The position numbers were made by a program, and so were the translations under genes. DNA of 24,169 nucleotides from positions 9,083 to 33,251 of the forward strand of contig WVXJ01000043.1 of NCBI GenBank assembly GCA_011773575.1, in the 5' to 3' direction. This document shows, piece after piece, positions 7,074 through 14,776 of this stretch. How positions within the stretch are numbered: position 1 is the first letter of the stretch; each line of letters opens with the position of its first letter. The notes under the pieces were generated by a model. It saw only the letters and a list, made by a program, of their open reading frames with translations. It was not told the DNA's origin and ran no database searches. This stretch comes from Armatimonadota bacterium (GTDB lineage Bacteria; Armatimonadota; Hebobacteria; Hebobacterales; WVXJ01).

Positions 7074-9005
7074 TCAGGCCGTCTGGGGCTGTTCAGGCGC
7101 GGGTTTTGGTTTTGGAGCCGCGGCAGGTCGTTCCGGCTCCGCGGAGGGTTTTGCCGGCTCCGGTTTGGGCTCAGGCCGAACAAGGGGCGGCAAAGTCTCC
7201 CCTCGCATGAGGGCGCGGATTTCTTCACCGGTAAGGGTTTCTCTCTCCAAGAGGATTTCTACGATCATTGCCGCCTTCTCGGAATTCTCGCTGAGGAGTT
7301 CCTTTGCCTTGGTATAGCATTCCTCTACAATGCTGGTGATTTCCTCATCGACCAGCCTGGCTACGTCTTCAGAGTAGCGGCGCTCATGGAGTTCGCCGAG
7401 TTCCTGGCCCAGGAAAACTTGCTGATTGCGCCGGCCGAAGGCCAAAGGCCCCAGTTTCTCGCTCATGCCCAATCGGAGGACCATGTTCCTGGCGATCTCG
7501 GTGGCCTGCTCCAGGTCGGTGGCGGCGCCGGTGGTGGTTTCCTGGAAGCGAAGTTGTTCCGCCACTCTGCCTCCCATCAGCCCCGTAATCTTGTCAAGTA
7601 GTTCGCGGCGAGACACCAGATAGCGATCATCCAGGGGCAACTGAATGGTGTAGCCCAGAGCGGGCCCGCGGGAGAGAATGGATACCTTATGTACAGGATC
7701 GGCGAGAGGCAGAAGTTCCGCCAGGATGGCGTGCCCGACCTCGTGGTATGCCGTAATCTCCTTCTCCTTGTCAGAGAGGATACGTGCTCTTCTTTCCGGG
7801 CCTGCGATCACCCGCTCCACAGAATCCTGGAGTTCATTCATGGCAATCTTCGGAAGGTCTCGCCTGGCGGCAAGCAGGGCTGCTTCATTTATCAGATTGG
7901 CAAGATCAGCGCCATTGAAGCCGGGGGTGTGGCGGGCCAGCACGTTCATATCCACATCCTCAGCCAGCGGTTTCTCCTTCGCATGGACTTTCAAGATTGC
8001 CTCTCGGCCCCGCAGATCCGGAGCATCCACCACGATCCTGCGGTCAAAGCGGCCGGGCCGGGTGAGCGCCGGATCCAACACATCCTCCCGGTTGGTAGCT
8101 GCCACCAGGATCACTCCAGAATTGGGCTCAAAACCATCCATCTCCACGAGCAGTTGGTTGAGAGTTTGCTCTCGCTCATCGTGGCCGCCGCCCACTCCAG
8201 CGAAGCGGCGCCGCCCAACCGCGTCTATTTCATCAATGAACACTATACAAGGCGGATTCGCCTTCGCCTGTTCAAATAGGTCTCTCACGCGGGAGGCGCC
8301 GACTCCAACAAACATCTCCACGAAATCGGAGCCTGAGATATGGAAAAACGGAACCCCGGCCTCGCCCGCAACGGCCCTTGCCAGCAGGGTCTTGCCGCAT
8401 CCGGGGGGACCGGTGAGGAGAACGCCTTTGGGGATTTTTGCGCCGAGCGCCTGGAACTTCTTGGGGTTCTTGAGGAAATCTACTACTTCCTCCAATTCCT
8501 CTTTCGCCTCTTCAGCACCCGCAACGTCCTCAAAGGTGACCTTTTCACTTCCCTCGCCAAAGCGTTTTGCGCGACTGCGCCCGAATGCGAATGCTTGCCC
8601 GCCGGCGCTCTGTGACTGGCGAAGCATGAACACCCAGAAGCCTACAAAGAGCAGTCCGGTGAAGAGGAAGATCAAGAGATGAGGTGTCCAGTTCTCAGCG
8701 GCGGAGGGACCCTCAAATTGTACCCCTTCGGCGTGCTGCATGATTTCTTGAAAATCAGGGGCGATGAGTGCCTTGTCATCCGGCAGTTGCACCCGAAACT
8801 GCTGATTGGTGGTCGCCAGTTTCCCTTTTACTGTATCCCGGTGAATGGTAAGCCCGGGGGCAATGGCATCTCGCCTTACCATATCCATGAATGCGTCATA
8901 TTTGAGATCAACAGTCTGCTCTCGCAGCTGCTGAGACTTGTAGACAAGCAACAGCACCATGGCGATGATGGCAAACCACATCATAACCTTGAACATTCGG
9001 CTCAT
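7074..9005 (-). CDS. ftsH: ATP-dependent zinc metalloprotease FtsH
   Basis: The full-length 643-residue membrane protease degrades misassembled membrane proteins and selected cytoplasmic regulators as a hexamer. Two transmembrane segments (about 8-22 and 107-128) flank a periplasmic domain. The AAA+ domain has Walker A GPPGCGKT (199-206), Walker B FIDEID (256-261) and the second region of homology ending RPGRFDRR. The peptidase domain has the zinc motif HEVGH (421-425) and the third ligand Asp497 in TGAATDLEQA. The C-terminus is an unusual proline-, glutamate- and lysine-rich tail of about 35 residues (repeated PEPKPEP-like blocks). It lies between secA (205-base gap) and the ABC ATPase gene. 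A good promoter directly upstream suggests independent transcription. Confidence 0.97.
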   Translation of the reverse strand: MSRMFKVMMWFAIIAMVLLLVYKSQQLREQTVDLKYDAFMDMVRRDAIAPGLTIHRDTVKGKLATTNQQFRVQLPDDKALIAPDFQEIMQHAEGVQFEGPSAAENWTPHLLIFLFTGLLFVGFWVFMLRQSQSAGGQAFAFGRSRAKRFGEGSEKVTFEDVAGAEEAKEELEEVVDFLKNPKKFQALGAKIPKGVLLTGPPGCGKTLLARAVAGEAGVPFFHISGSDFVEMFVGVGASRVRDLFEQAKANPPCIVFIDEIDAVGRRRFAGVGGGHDEREQTLNQLLVEMDGFEPNSGVILVAATNREDVLDPALTRPGRFDRRIVVDAPDLRGREAILKVHAKEKPLAEDVDMNVLARHTPGFNGADLANLINEAALLAARRDLPKIAMNELQDSVERVIAGPERRARILSDKEKEITAYHEVGHAILAELLPLADPVHKVSILSRGPALGYTIQLPLDDRYLVSRRELLDKITGLMGGRVAEQLRFQETTTGAATDLEQATEIARNMVLRLGMSEKLGPLAFGRRNQQVFLGQELGELHERRYSEDVARLVDEEITSIVEECYTKAKELLSENSEKAAMIVEILLERETLTGEEIRALMRGETLPPLVRPEPKPEPAKPSAEPERPAAAPKPKPAPEQPQTA

Positions 9006-9028
9006 ACTTCTATCACTCCACTAATAGT

Positions 9029-9057
9029 ATTCTATCCCTTTCCCATAACTTAGACAA
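9029..9057 (-). promoter_or_regulatory. Promoter for ftsH
   Basis: On the minus strand TTGTCT (9052-9057) and TAGAAT (9029-9034) are 17 bases apart, 24 bases upstream of the ftsH ATG. A GGAG ribosome site lies between the -10 and the ATG, ten bases from the start. No heat-shock-type element was recognised. Confidence 0.6.
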
Positions 9058-9210
9058 CCAAGGGAGCTAAAGTGTTACCCTGTTTTGGGCATGTATTCCA
9101 CACTATGCGTCAGGCCTAGGGCGAAAAGGAGACAATCGAGGCTGAAAATGTTCCAAAGATAATCCGGCTCTGCGGGCAGAGAACACTAGGCGCACCGTGT
9201 TTCTTGTTCA

Positions 9211-12200
9211 CTAGGACATGCCGCAACAGTGCTTATACTTCCTGCCGCTTCCACATGGGCAGGGAGCATTGCGGCCCACTTTCTTGGGTTTAGGGGCGCG
9301 GCCCGCGCGGCCTGATCGTGACGCGGGAGCGCTGCGGCTTGCTCCTTTTGCAGCGGGTTCGGAGGCTTGCGGCGCGGCCGCATGTACCGGGCGTCGCGCA
9401 GGTTTTGCCTCCGTCTGTTTGGCTATCTGGACCCGGAACATGTAATGAGCAATATCCTCTCTGATGGCTTGCAGCAGAGACTGCCAGGCTTGAAAGGTCT
9501 CTTTGCGATATATGATGAGAGGGTCAATTCCGGAGTAGCCCTGGAGGTGAATGCCCTCCTCCAGATATTCGATATATGCGAGATGGTCGGTCCAGCGGGT
9601 GTTGATCACCCGTAAGGTAACCATTCTCTCCAATTCTCGCATCATCTCCGCGCCGGTTTCAGCCTCCCGGTCGGCATAGGCCTGCAAGATCATGCTCTGG
9701 AGAAACTCCTCCAGCTCATCCCGCTTCTTGCCCTCCAGGTCTTCAGGGGAGGCGTAGAGTTCAAGCGGGAAGACTTCGTTTAATGACTCATACAAGGTAT
9801 CCAGTTTCCACTCAATAGGGGGGACTTCCGCGGGGATGTGCTCCGCGCAGCGCTGGGAGACAAGGTCCTTGAGGTGATCGAGGATCACCTCTTTCATATC
9901 TGCGCCTTCCAGCACCTTGTAACGCTGGGCGTAGATGACCTCTCTCTGCCGGTTCATCACCTCATCATATTGCAGGCGATGTTTTCGAATGTCGAAGTTA
10001 TGGGCTTCGACCTTCTTCTGCGCGTTCTCGATAGTCTTAGTGGTCAGCCGGGCTTCAATGGGCTCAGATTCCGGCACTCGGTCGAGGAGAAATGAAAACC
10101 TCTCCGGCCCGAACAGCCGCATCAATTCATCCTCGAAAGAAATATAAAAGCGAGAGGAACCGGGATCTCCCTGGCGGCCGGAGCGGCCCCGCAGCTGGTT
10201 GTCTATGCGGCGGCTCTCATGGCGCTCGGTGCCAAGAATATGCAGCCCACCCAGAGAAAGCACCTTCTCCTTGTCCGCGGCACAGATCCTCTCGGCTTCA
10301 TCCTTTGCCCGCGCTTTGTCCTCTTCGCCGGCCGTTTCAGGGTCTATTTCCCGTTCGACGAGGAGATCGCGGGCGAGTTTCTCCGGATTGCCGCCCAGCA
10401 GAATATCTACACCGCGGCCCGCCATATTGGTGGCGATGGTTACCTTGCCGGAGCGGCCTGCCTGGGCGATAATCTCTCCCTCCTGCGCGTGATACTTGGC
10501 GTTCAACACTTGATGGGGTATGCCCTTGTCCAGCAAGTCGGAGAGTCGTCCCGGATCGTGTCCCAAGCCGATGATTTCCGCCAAGCGGGTGATATTGCTG
10601 GAGGCGCGCGGATCAGCCTCCATTCCGCAGGCGCGCAGCAAGGCCGGTATGCGTCCGGCCAGGATTTCCTCCAGTCTCTGATAGCAGACTATTTCCCCCA
10701 TGCGAGCGATTTCTTTGCCGGAAATTGAGCCATTGGAGGAACCCAGTTTATTCGTGAGATCCTGGAGTTCCGCGGCGAGTTGGCTTATCTTCTGGAGGCG
10801 CAGCTCGAGGCGGCGGTTCTCTTCCGGCTGCACAACCCGCAGTTTTCCGGTTTCAAAACGTTCCACCGCTTTCTCCAGCCGTGACGCCTCCTGTCTGGTC
10901 TGCTGGAGCCGCTCCGAAAGCGCGCGGCGGAACTCGATACGCTCCTTTTCGGCAAGTGAATCTCGCCGGGCAAGGTAATCTTCCAGCAAAAGGTTCTGAG
11001 CGAAGAGTTGCAGTTTATCCGGCCGCAGGCGTTCGGATAGATGTTCGCTGACTTCGATGGAACGGGTTCCCACAAGCACAGGCCGGCCCAGGCTCTCCAA
11101 TTGCAGTATCTCTGCAACAATACCGTGGAACTTTGCCTCCACGGTCTTGTAGATAATATCCGAATGATCTTTGCGGATCATGGGGCGGTTCGTGGGCACC
11201 ACTGTTACTGGCAGGCCGTACACCTTGATAAATTCCTGTTCCTCGGTCTTGGCGGTACCGGTCATTCCGGCGAGTTTATGATATAACCTGAAGAGGTTCT
11301 GATAGGTGATGGTGGCGGTGGTGACCGATTCCCGCTCTATCTTGACTCCCTCTTTAGCCTCTATCGCCTGGTGCAAGCCTTCCGCGTAGCGCCGGCCCTC
11401 CATCAAGCGCCCGGTGAACTCATCAACTATTATGACCTGCCCGTCCTTCACCACATAGTGGACATCCCGCTGGTAACAAGCATGTGCGCGCAGTGCCGCG
11501 TTGGCATGCTGAAAGTACTCTATGTTCTCCGGATCAGAGAGATTCCCGACGCCAAGGGCGGCCTCCATCTTCTGGGCGCCCTCGTCCGTGAGAGCGGCGG
11601 TCCTGGACTTCTCGTCCACACTGTAATCAATCTCTTTCACCAGCCGCCTGATCGCCTTGTCCACCTTATGATAGAGGTCGGTCGGTTTGGTGCCCGCGCC
11701 GGCCAGGATTAGAGGGGTTCTCGCCTCATCCACCAGCAGGGAGTCAACCTCATCCACGATGGCGTAGAACATCTCCCGGTGCACAACCCAGTCAATGTGG
11801 TCAACCGTGTTATCCCTAAGGTAATCGAAGCCGATCTCCGAGTTGGTGGCATAGGTGATATCACAGCGATAGGCGGCCTTGCGTGAATCGAAATCTATGT
11901 CATGCTGGATGATGCCGACAGTCATCCCCAGGAATTCATAGACAGGCCGCATCCACTCCGCGTCACGCATCGCCAGATAATCGTTGTGGGTGACAAGGTG
12001 AGCGCCCCGGCCCCGCAGGGCATTGAGATACAGCGGCATGGTCGCCACCAGGGTCTTACCCTCACCGGTTTTCATCTCCGCAATCTTGCCCCAGTGGAGC
12101 ACACAGCCGCCGATGAGTTGGACGTCAAAGGGCCGCATGCCGATACTGCGCCGAGCAGCCTCTCTCACCACGGCAAAGGCCTCAGGCAGAATCTCTTCAA

Positions 12201-12447
12201 GACAGGCCTCTTCGACCTCATCCACGCGGCGCTCGTATTCCTCTGTGCCCTCCTGGAGCCGCTCCCCGGAGATGACCTCCTGGCGGGCCTGCGCCAGGCG
12301 CTGGCGGAACTCCTCGGTCTTGGCGCGCAAGGCCTCATCGGAGAGTGTCTGTATCTCCGGTTCCAGAGCATTGATGCGCTCCACAATAGGAGCGGCGCGG
12401 TTCAGGTCCTTCTTGGTGGAATCCCACAATGAAGCAAGAAAACTCAT
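9211..12447 (-). CDS. secA: Preprotein translocase ATPase SecA, with large insertion
   Basis: SecA is the motor that pushes unfolded precursors through SecYEG. The 1078-residue product has Walker A MKTGEGKT (125-132), DEVD (232-235), the cross-linking and NBD2 motifs (IATNMAGRGVDILLGG, TERHESRRIDNQLRGRSGRQG), a wing/scaffold region and the C-terminal zinc-binding SEC-C tail CPC-x8-CC (Cys1063, 1065, 1074, 1075), which in known SecA binds SecB or ribosomes. Typical SecA proteins are about 840-930 residues. The excess is a charged, coiled-coil-like block of about 165 residues (475-640) in NBD2, between LSERL and the conserved GIPHQVLNAK. Reading frame and flanking motifs are intact, so this is a real insertion, not a frameshift. 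The ATG is preceded by AGAGGT and a TATAAT promoter. Confidence 0.97.
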   Translation of the reverse strand: MSFLASLWDSTKKDLNRAAPIVERINALEPEIQTLSDEALRAKTEEFRQRLAQARQEVISGERLQEGTEEYERRVDEVEEACLEEILPEAFAVVREAARRSIGMRPFDVQLIGGCVLHWGKIAEMKTGEGKTLVATMPLYLNALRGRGAHLVTHNDYLAMRDAEWMRPVYEFLGMTVGIIQHDIDFDSRKAAYRCDITYATNSEIGFDYLRDNTVDHIDWVVHREMFYAIVDEVDSLLVDEARTPLILAGAGTKPTDLYHKVDKAIRRLVKEIDYSVDEKSRTAALTDEGAQKMEAALGVGNLSDPENIEYFQHANAALRAHACYQRDVHYVVKDGQVIIVDEFTGRLMEGRRYAEGLHQAIEAKEGVKIERESVTTATITYQNLFRLYHKLAGMTGTAKTEEQEFIKVYGLPVTVVPTNRPMIRKDHSDIIYKTVEAKFHGIVAEILQLESLGRPVLVGTRSIEVSEHLSERLRPDKLQLFAQNLLLEDYLARRDSLAEKERIEFRRALSERLQQTRQEASRLEKAVERFETGKLRVVQPEENRRLELRLQKISQLAAELQDLTNKLGSSNGSISGKEIARMGEIVCYQRLEEILAGRIPALLRACGMEADPRASSNITRLAEIIGLGHDPGRLSDLLDKGIPHQVLNAKYHAQEGEIIAQAGRSGKVTIATNMAGRGVDILLGGNPEKLARDLLVEREIDPETAGEEDKARAKDEAERICAADKEKVLSLGGLHILGTERHESRRIDNQLRGRSGRQGDPGSSRFYISFEDELMRLFGPERFSFLLDRVPESEPIEARLTTKTIENAQKKVEAHNFDIRKHRLQYDEVMNRQREVIYAQRYKVLEGADMKEVILDHLKDLVSQRCAEHIPAEVPPIEWKLDTLYESLNEVFPLELYASPEDLEGKKRDELEEFLQSMILQAYADREAETGAEMMRELERMVTLRVINTRWTDHLAYIEYLEEGIHLQGYSGIDPLIIYRKETFQAWQSLLQAIREDIAHYMFRVQIAKQTEAKPARRPVHAAAPQASEPAAKGASRSAPASRSGRAGRAPKPKKVGRNAPCPCGSGRKYKHCCGMS

Positions 12448-12458
12448 ATCTACCTCTT

Positions 12459-12474
12459 GTTGGGATTATAGCAC
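12459..12474 (-). promoter_or_regulatory. Extended -10 promoter for secA
   Basis: On the minus strand TGTGC is followed directly by a perfect TATAAT (12465-12470), 17 bases before the secA ATG. No good -35 box is seen, but the TG-n-TATAAT context can compensate. The ten bases GTGCTATAAT are identical to those at the rpsT promoter. Confidence 0.55.
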
Positions 12475-12678
12475 ACCAGCCAGTTCGTTTCTCCTGTACA
12501 TTGACCTGGACTGCTGGCTCGGCGTGAAGACGAGAGCTGCACTGCCTCATTCAAGCGGGCCTCTTTGAAACAAGGACCAGTAAGCCGAAAAGGCCCTCAC
12601 TATGGTATATAGACTAAGGAAGATTAAGACACGAGGCTCGCTGCCGCGGCAAGGAGCGGGCAGTGCTTCGCGGGTGAT
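12475..12678. other. Divergent intergenic region secA/NlpC-P60
   Basis: Apart from the secA promoter this gap has one clear signal. A Shine-Dalgarno AAGGAG (12651-12656) lies six bases before a GTG (12663) that opens a four-codon frame ending TGA at 12675-12677, one base before the ATG of the hydrolase gene. A convincing plus-strand promoter was not identified; TATATA near 12605-12612 is a weak -10 candidate. Confidence 0.4.
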
Positions 12679-13554
12679 ATGATGATGTCCTTTCATACCC
12701 TCAGAAAAGCGATTATCCCAACCGCCTTTCTCCTGTTTTTGGTCGCCGCGCCCATAACGGCGGCGCCGACTATCGTCTATGAGGTTTACACCCTCTTGCC
12801 CGGTGACACTCGAGAGAATCTCGCGCGCCGCAACGGACTCCAGCCACATGAAATCATAGAGGTTGATGACGGCCCCTGGCAGGCGGGGAAGCGTGTGGCC
12901 CTGCCAAAGGAATCCTCTGAGCCGGCCGATTCCGCTTCCGAACAGGCTGCTGACGATCCCGGTGCTCCCCGGGTGGCCAATGTGGTTCGCGACCGCGTGG
13001 ATATTCGTTCAGAAGCGGGAAAGGGTGACTCCCTGTTTCGCCCCAGAGAGGGCTCAAAGGTGGTTGTCGTTGAAGAGACGGATACCCACTACGGGGTGAT
13101 GATGGCGGACCGCTCCACCGGCTGGATGGAGAAGTCCGCCCTTTCCGTAAAAGGCCCTGTCGAGGATGAGTGGCTGGAAGGCCTGCTTTCCGGGGCGCGG
13201 AACGATATCGTGCAAGAGGCCTTTCGCTATCTGGGCGTCCCCTATCGCTACGGTGGAGATTTCCCCTACAGCACAGACTGTTCACTGCTCGTCCAACAGG
13301 TGTTTCGAGCGAGGGGAGTCAAACTGCCGCGCACCGCTGCAACCCAAGCCTACATAGGAAAGAAGATCTCGCTGAGTCATGTGCAGCCTGGAGACCGGCT
13401 TTACTTCGCCAACAAAAGAGGCAGAATAGACCACACCGGCATCTACATCGGCTCAGGTCAGTTCATCCACGCCTCTTCCAAACGCCACTGTGTGGCGGTA
13501 GACGACCTGGCCGGCCCGCACCTCAACAGACTGTCCGTCATCCGCCGGTCGTAA
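12679..13554 (+). CDS. Exported NlpC/P60 cell-wall hydrolase with LysM-like and SH3 domains
   Basis: The 291-residue protein has an N-terminal signal peptide (hydrophobic core about residues 11-28, cleavage probably after ITAA). Next come a LysM-like segment (about 33-75, with YTLLPGDTRENLARRNGL), a bacterial SH3 domain (about 98-155, ending STGWMEKSAL) and an NlpC/P60 peptidase domain (about 172-291). Catalytic residues are visible: Cys201 in YSTDCSLLVQQVF, His252 in IDHTGIYIG and His264 in FIHAS. Such enzymes cut peptide stems of peptidoglycan, usually D-Glu-diaminopimelate bonds, with LysM/SH3 parts holding the wall. Three ATGs in a row form the start, without a Shine-Dalgarno at proper distance; a tiny upstream frame may couple its translation. 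It converges on pheA. Confidence 0.92.
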   Translation: MMMSFHTLRKAIIPTAFLLFLVAAPITAAPTIVYEVYTLLPGDTRENLARRNGLQPHEIIEVDDGPWQAGKRVALPKESSEPADSASEQAADDPGAPRVANVVRDRVDIRSEAGKGDSLFRPREGSKVVVVEETDTHYGVMMADRSTGWMEKSALSVKGPVEDEWLEGLLSGARNDIVQEAFRYLGVPYRYGGDFPYSTDCSLLVQQVFRARGVKLPRTAATQAYIGKKISLSHVQPGDRLYFANKRGRIDHTGIYIGSGQFIHASSKRHCVAVDDLAGPHLNRLSVIRRS

Positions 13555-13564
13555 CGACAGTTCC

Positions 13565-13592
13565 GAGTTCAGGGTTGTGAGTCGAGACTGAA
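13565..13592 (+). repeat. Heptad array after the NlpC/P60 stop
   Basis: Four consecutive 7-base units (GAGTTCA, GGGTTGT, GAGTCGA, GACTGAA) begin ten bases after the TAA stop, on the coding strand. They face a second array of opposite orientation at 13604-13631, so a transcript through both could fold back partially. Confidence 0.55.
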
Positions 13593-13603
13593 ACCAATCC
13601 TTG

Positions 13604-13631
13604 CTCTCAATGCTGAACCCTCAACTCTCAA
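13604..13631 (-). repeat. Heptad array after the pheA stop
   Basis: On the minus strand the units TTGAGAG, TTGAGGG, TTCAGCA and TTGAGAG follow the pheA TAG after about ten bases. This is the best-conserved of the four arrays and includes the same TTGAGAG unit as at 2272-2285. Confidence 0.6.
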
Positions 13632-13640
13632 CCGGCGAGA

Positions 13641-14702
13641 CTACTCCGCCTCCGGATAAGACCCCAAAACCCTTACGAACAAAGTCTGACCGGCGAGGGC
13701 CTCCAGGGCTTCGGGCAGCGGCTCTTCCCGGCTGTGGCCCTGCACATCCGCGAAGAAGACATATTCCCAGGGTGTCTCCTGGGTGGGGCGAGACTCAATC
13801 ATGGTCATATTGATCTTGTAACGGTGCAAAACACCGAGGGCCTCCCACAGGCTTCCCGCCCGGTGTTTCACCGCAAACATCAGCGAGGTCTTATCCTTGC
13901 CGGAGGGCTGCGCGTCTTCCTGGCCTATGACGAGAAATCGGGTGCGATTATCGGGCCGGTCCTGAATCTCTGCAGTTAATATGGGAAGATCATAAAGCGA
14001 GGCGGCGAGTTCTGTGCCGATGGCGGCGGAACCCGCCTCCGCGGCCGCCATCTGTGCCGCCCGCGCGGTGCTTGAGACTTCGATGGTCTCCGCCTCCGGC
14101 AAGTTCGTCCTCAGCCAGTTGCGGCACTGATGCAGAGCCTGGGGATGGGAATAAACCCGCTTAATCTCTTCCCGGGTGCCCTTGCTGAGAAGATTGTGCT
14201 GAATGTCCACATAACATTCCGCGCAGATATGCACGGTGGATCCTACGAAGCGGTCGAGAGTGGTTCGTTCCACCCCTGCGATTGAATTCTCCACCGGCAC
14301 CATCCCGAAACTCGCCTCTCTTTTCTCCACGGTCATGAATACATCGTCAATATTGCTGAAAGGCAGCATCGCCGCGTCAGGTCCAAATTTGCGCTTTGCC
14401 GCCAGATGACAGAAAGTGCCGGGAGGCCCCAGGTAGGCTATTCCAAGAGGGATTTCCAACACCCGGCAGGCAGCGATTATTTGTTCGTAAACGGCGGCAA
14501 CGGACTCAGCGGAAAGCGGGCCTGGGTTGCTGGAGGTCATCCTCTCCAGGATCTGTTTCTCTCTTGAGGGCACGAATTGAGCGGCATTGTCCTTCTGTTT
14601 CACCTTGCCGATAGAGGCGGCAAGACGGCCCCGCTCAGACAGCAAGGAGAGGATCTTTTCGTCTAAAAGGTCTATTTGTGCCCGCAATTGGTCGAGATTC
14701 AT
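13641..14702 (-). CDS. pheA: Chorismate mutase / prephenate dehydratase (P-protein)
   Basis: The bifunctional enzyme of phenylalanine synthesis turns chorismate into prephenate and then phenylpyruvate. Residues about 1-82 form an AroQ-type chorismate mutase helix bundle (MNLDQLRAQIDLLDEKILSLL). Residues about 88-270 are the dehydratase, with AYLGPPGTF, VPVENSIAG, SHPQALHQC and NRTRFLVIG. Residues about 282-353 are an ACT domain with the phenylalanine-sensing ESRP motif, so feedback inhibition is expected. I place the start at ATG 14702, not further upstream, because the protein then begins with the conserved mutase helix and GGAG lies six bases before it. That gives 353 residues, a normal length. 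The frame stays open upstream to 14894 but would overlap the divergent accD. Confidence 0.95.
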   Translation of the reverse strand: MNLDQLRAQIDLLDEKILSLLSERGRLAASIGKVKQKDNAAQFVPSREKQILERMTSSNPGPLSAESVAAVYEQIIAACRVLEIPLGIAYLGPPGTFCHLAAKRKFGPDAAMLPFSNIDDVFMTVEKREASFGMVPVENSIAGVERTTLDRFVGSTVHICAECYVDIQHNLLSKGTREEIKRVYSHPQALHQCRNWLRTNLPEAETIEVSSTARAAQMAAAEAGSAAIGTELAASLYDLPILTAEIQDRPDNRTRFLVIGQEDAQPSGKDKTSLMFAVKHRAGSLWEALGVLHRYKINMTMIESRPTQETPWEYVFFADVQGHSREEPLPEALEALAGQTLFVRVLGSYPEAE

Positions 14703-14776
14703 CTGCTTCTCCAAGAGGAACTGATGAAGTTTTCGCCGAAATAGTGTAATCTCCTGCCAGCGGGGGTTAATGCAAA

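Noticed and set aside
6956..7228. Minus-strand frame of 90 codons between the ABC ATPase gene and ftsH
   Set aside because: It overlaps the ftsH 3' end in another frame and is composed mainly of the proline-rich tail region read out of phase plus the heptad array.
7678..8682. Plus-strand open frame of 334 codons
   Set aside because: It lies wholly antisense to ftsH, whose motifs are intact; the product is serine/arginine-rich and of low complexity, typical of a shadow frame in G+C-rich DNA.
13565..13631. Heptad arrays as a CRISPR
   Set aside because: Units are 7 bases with no spacers and vary between copies.
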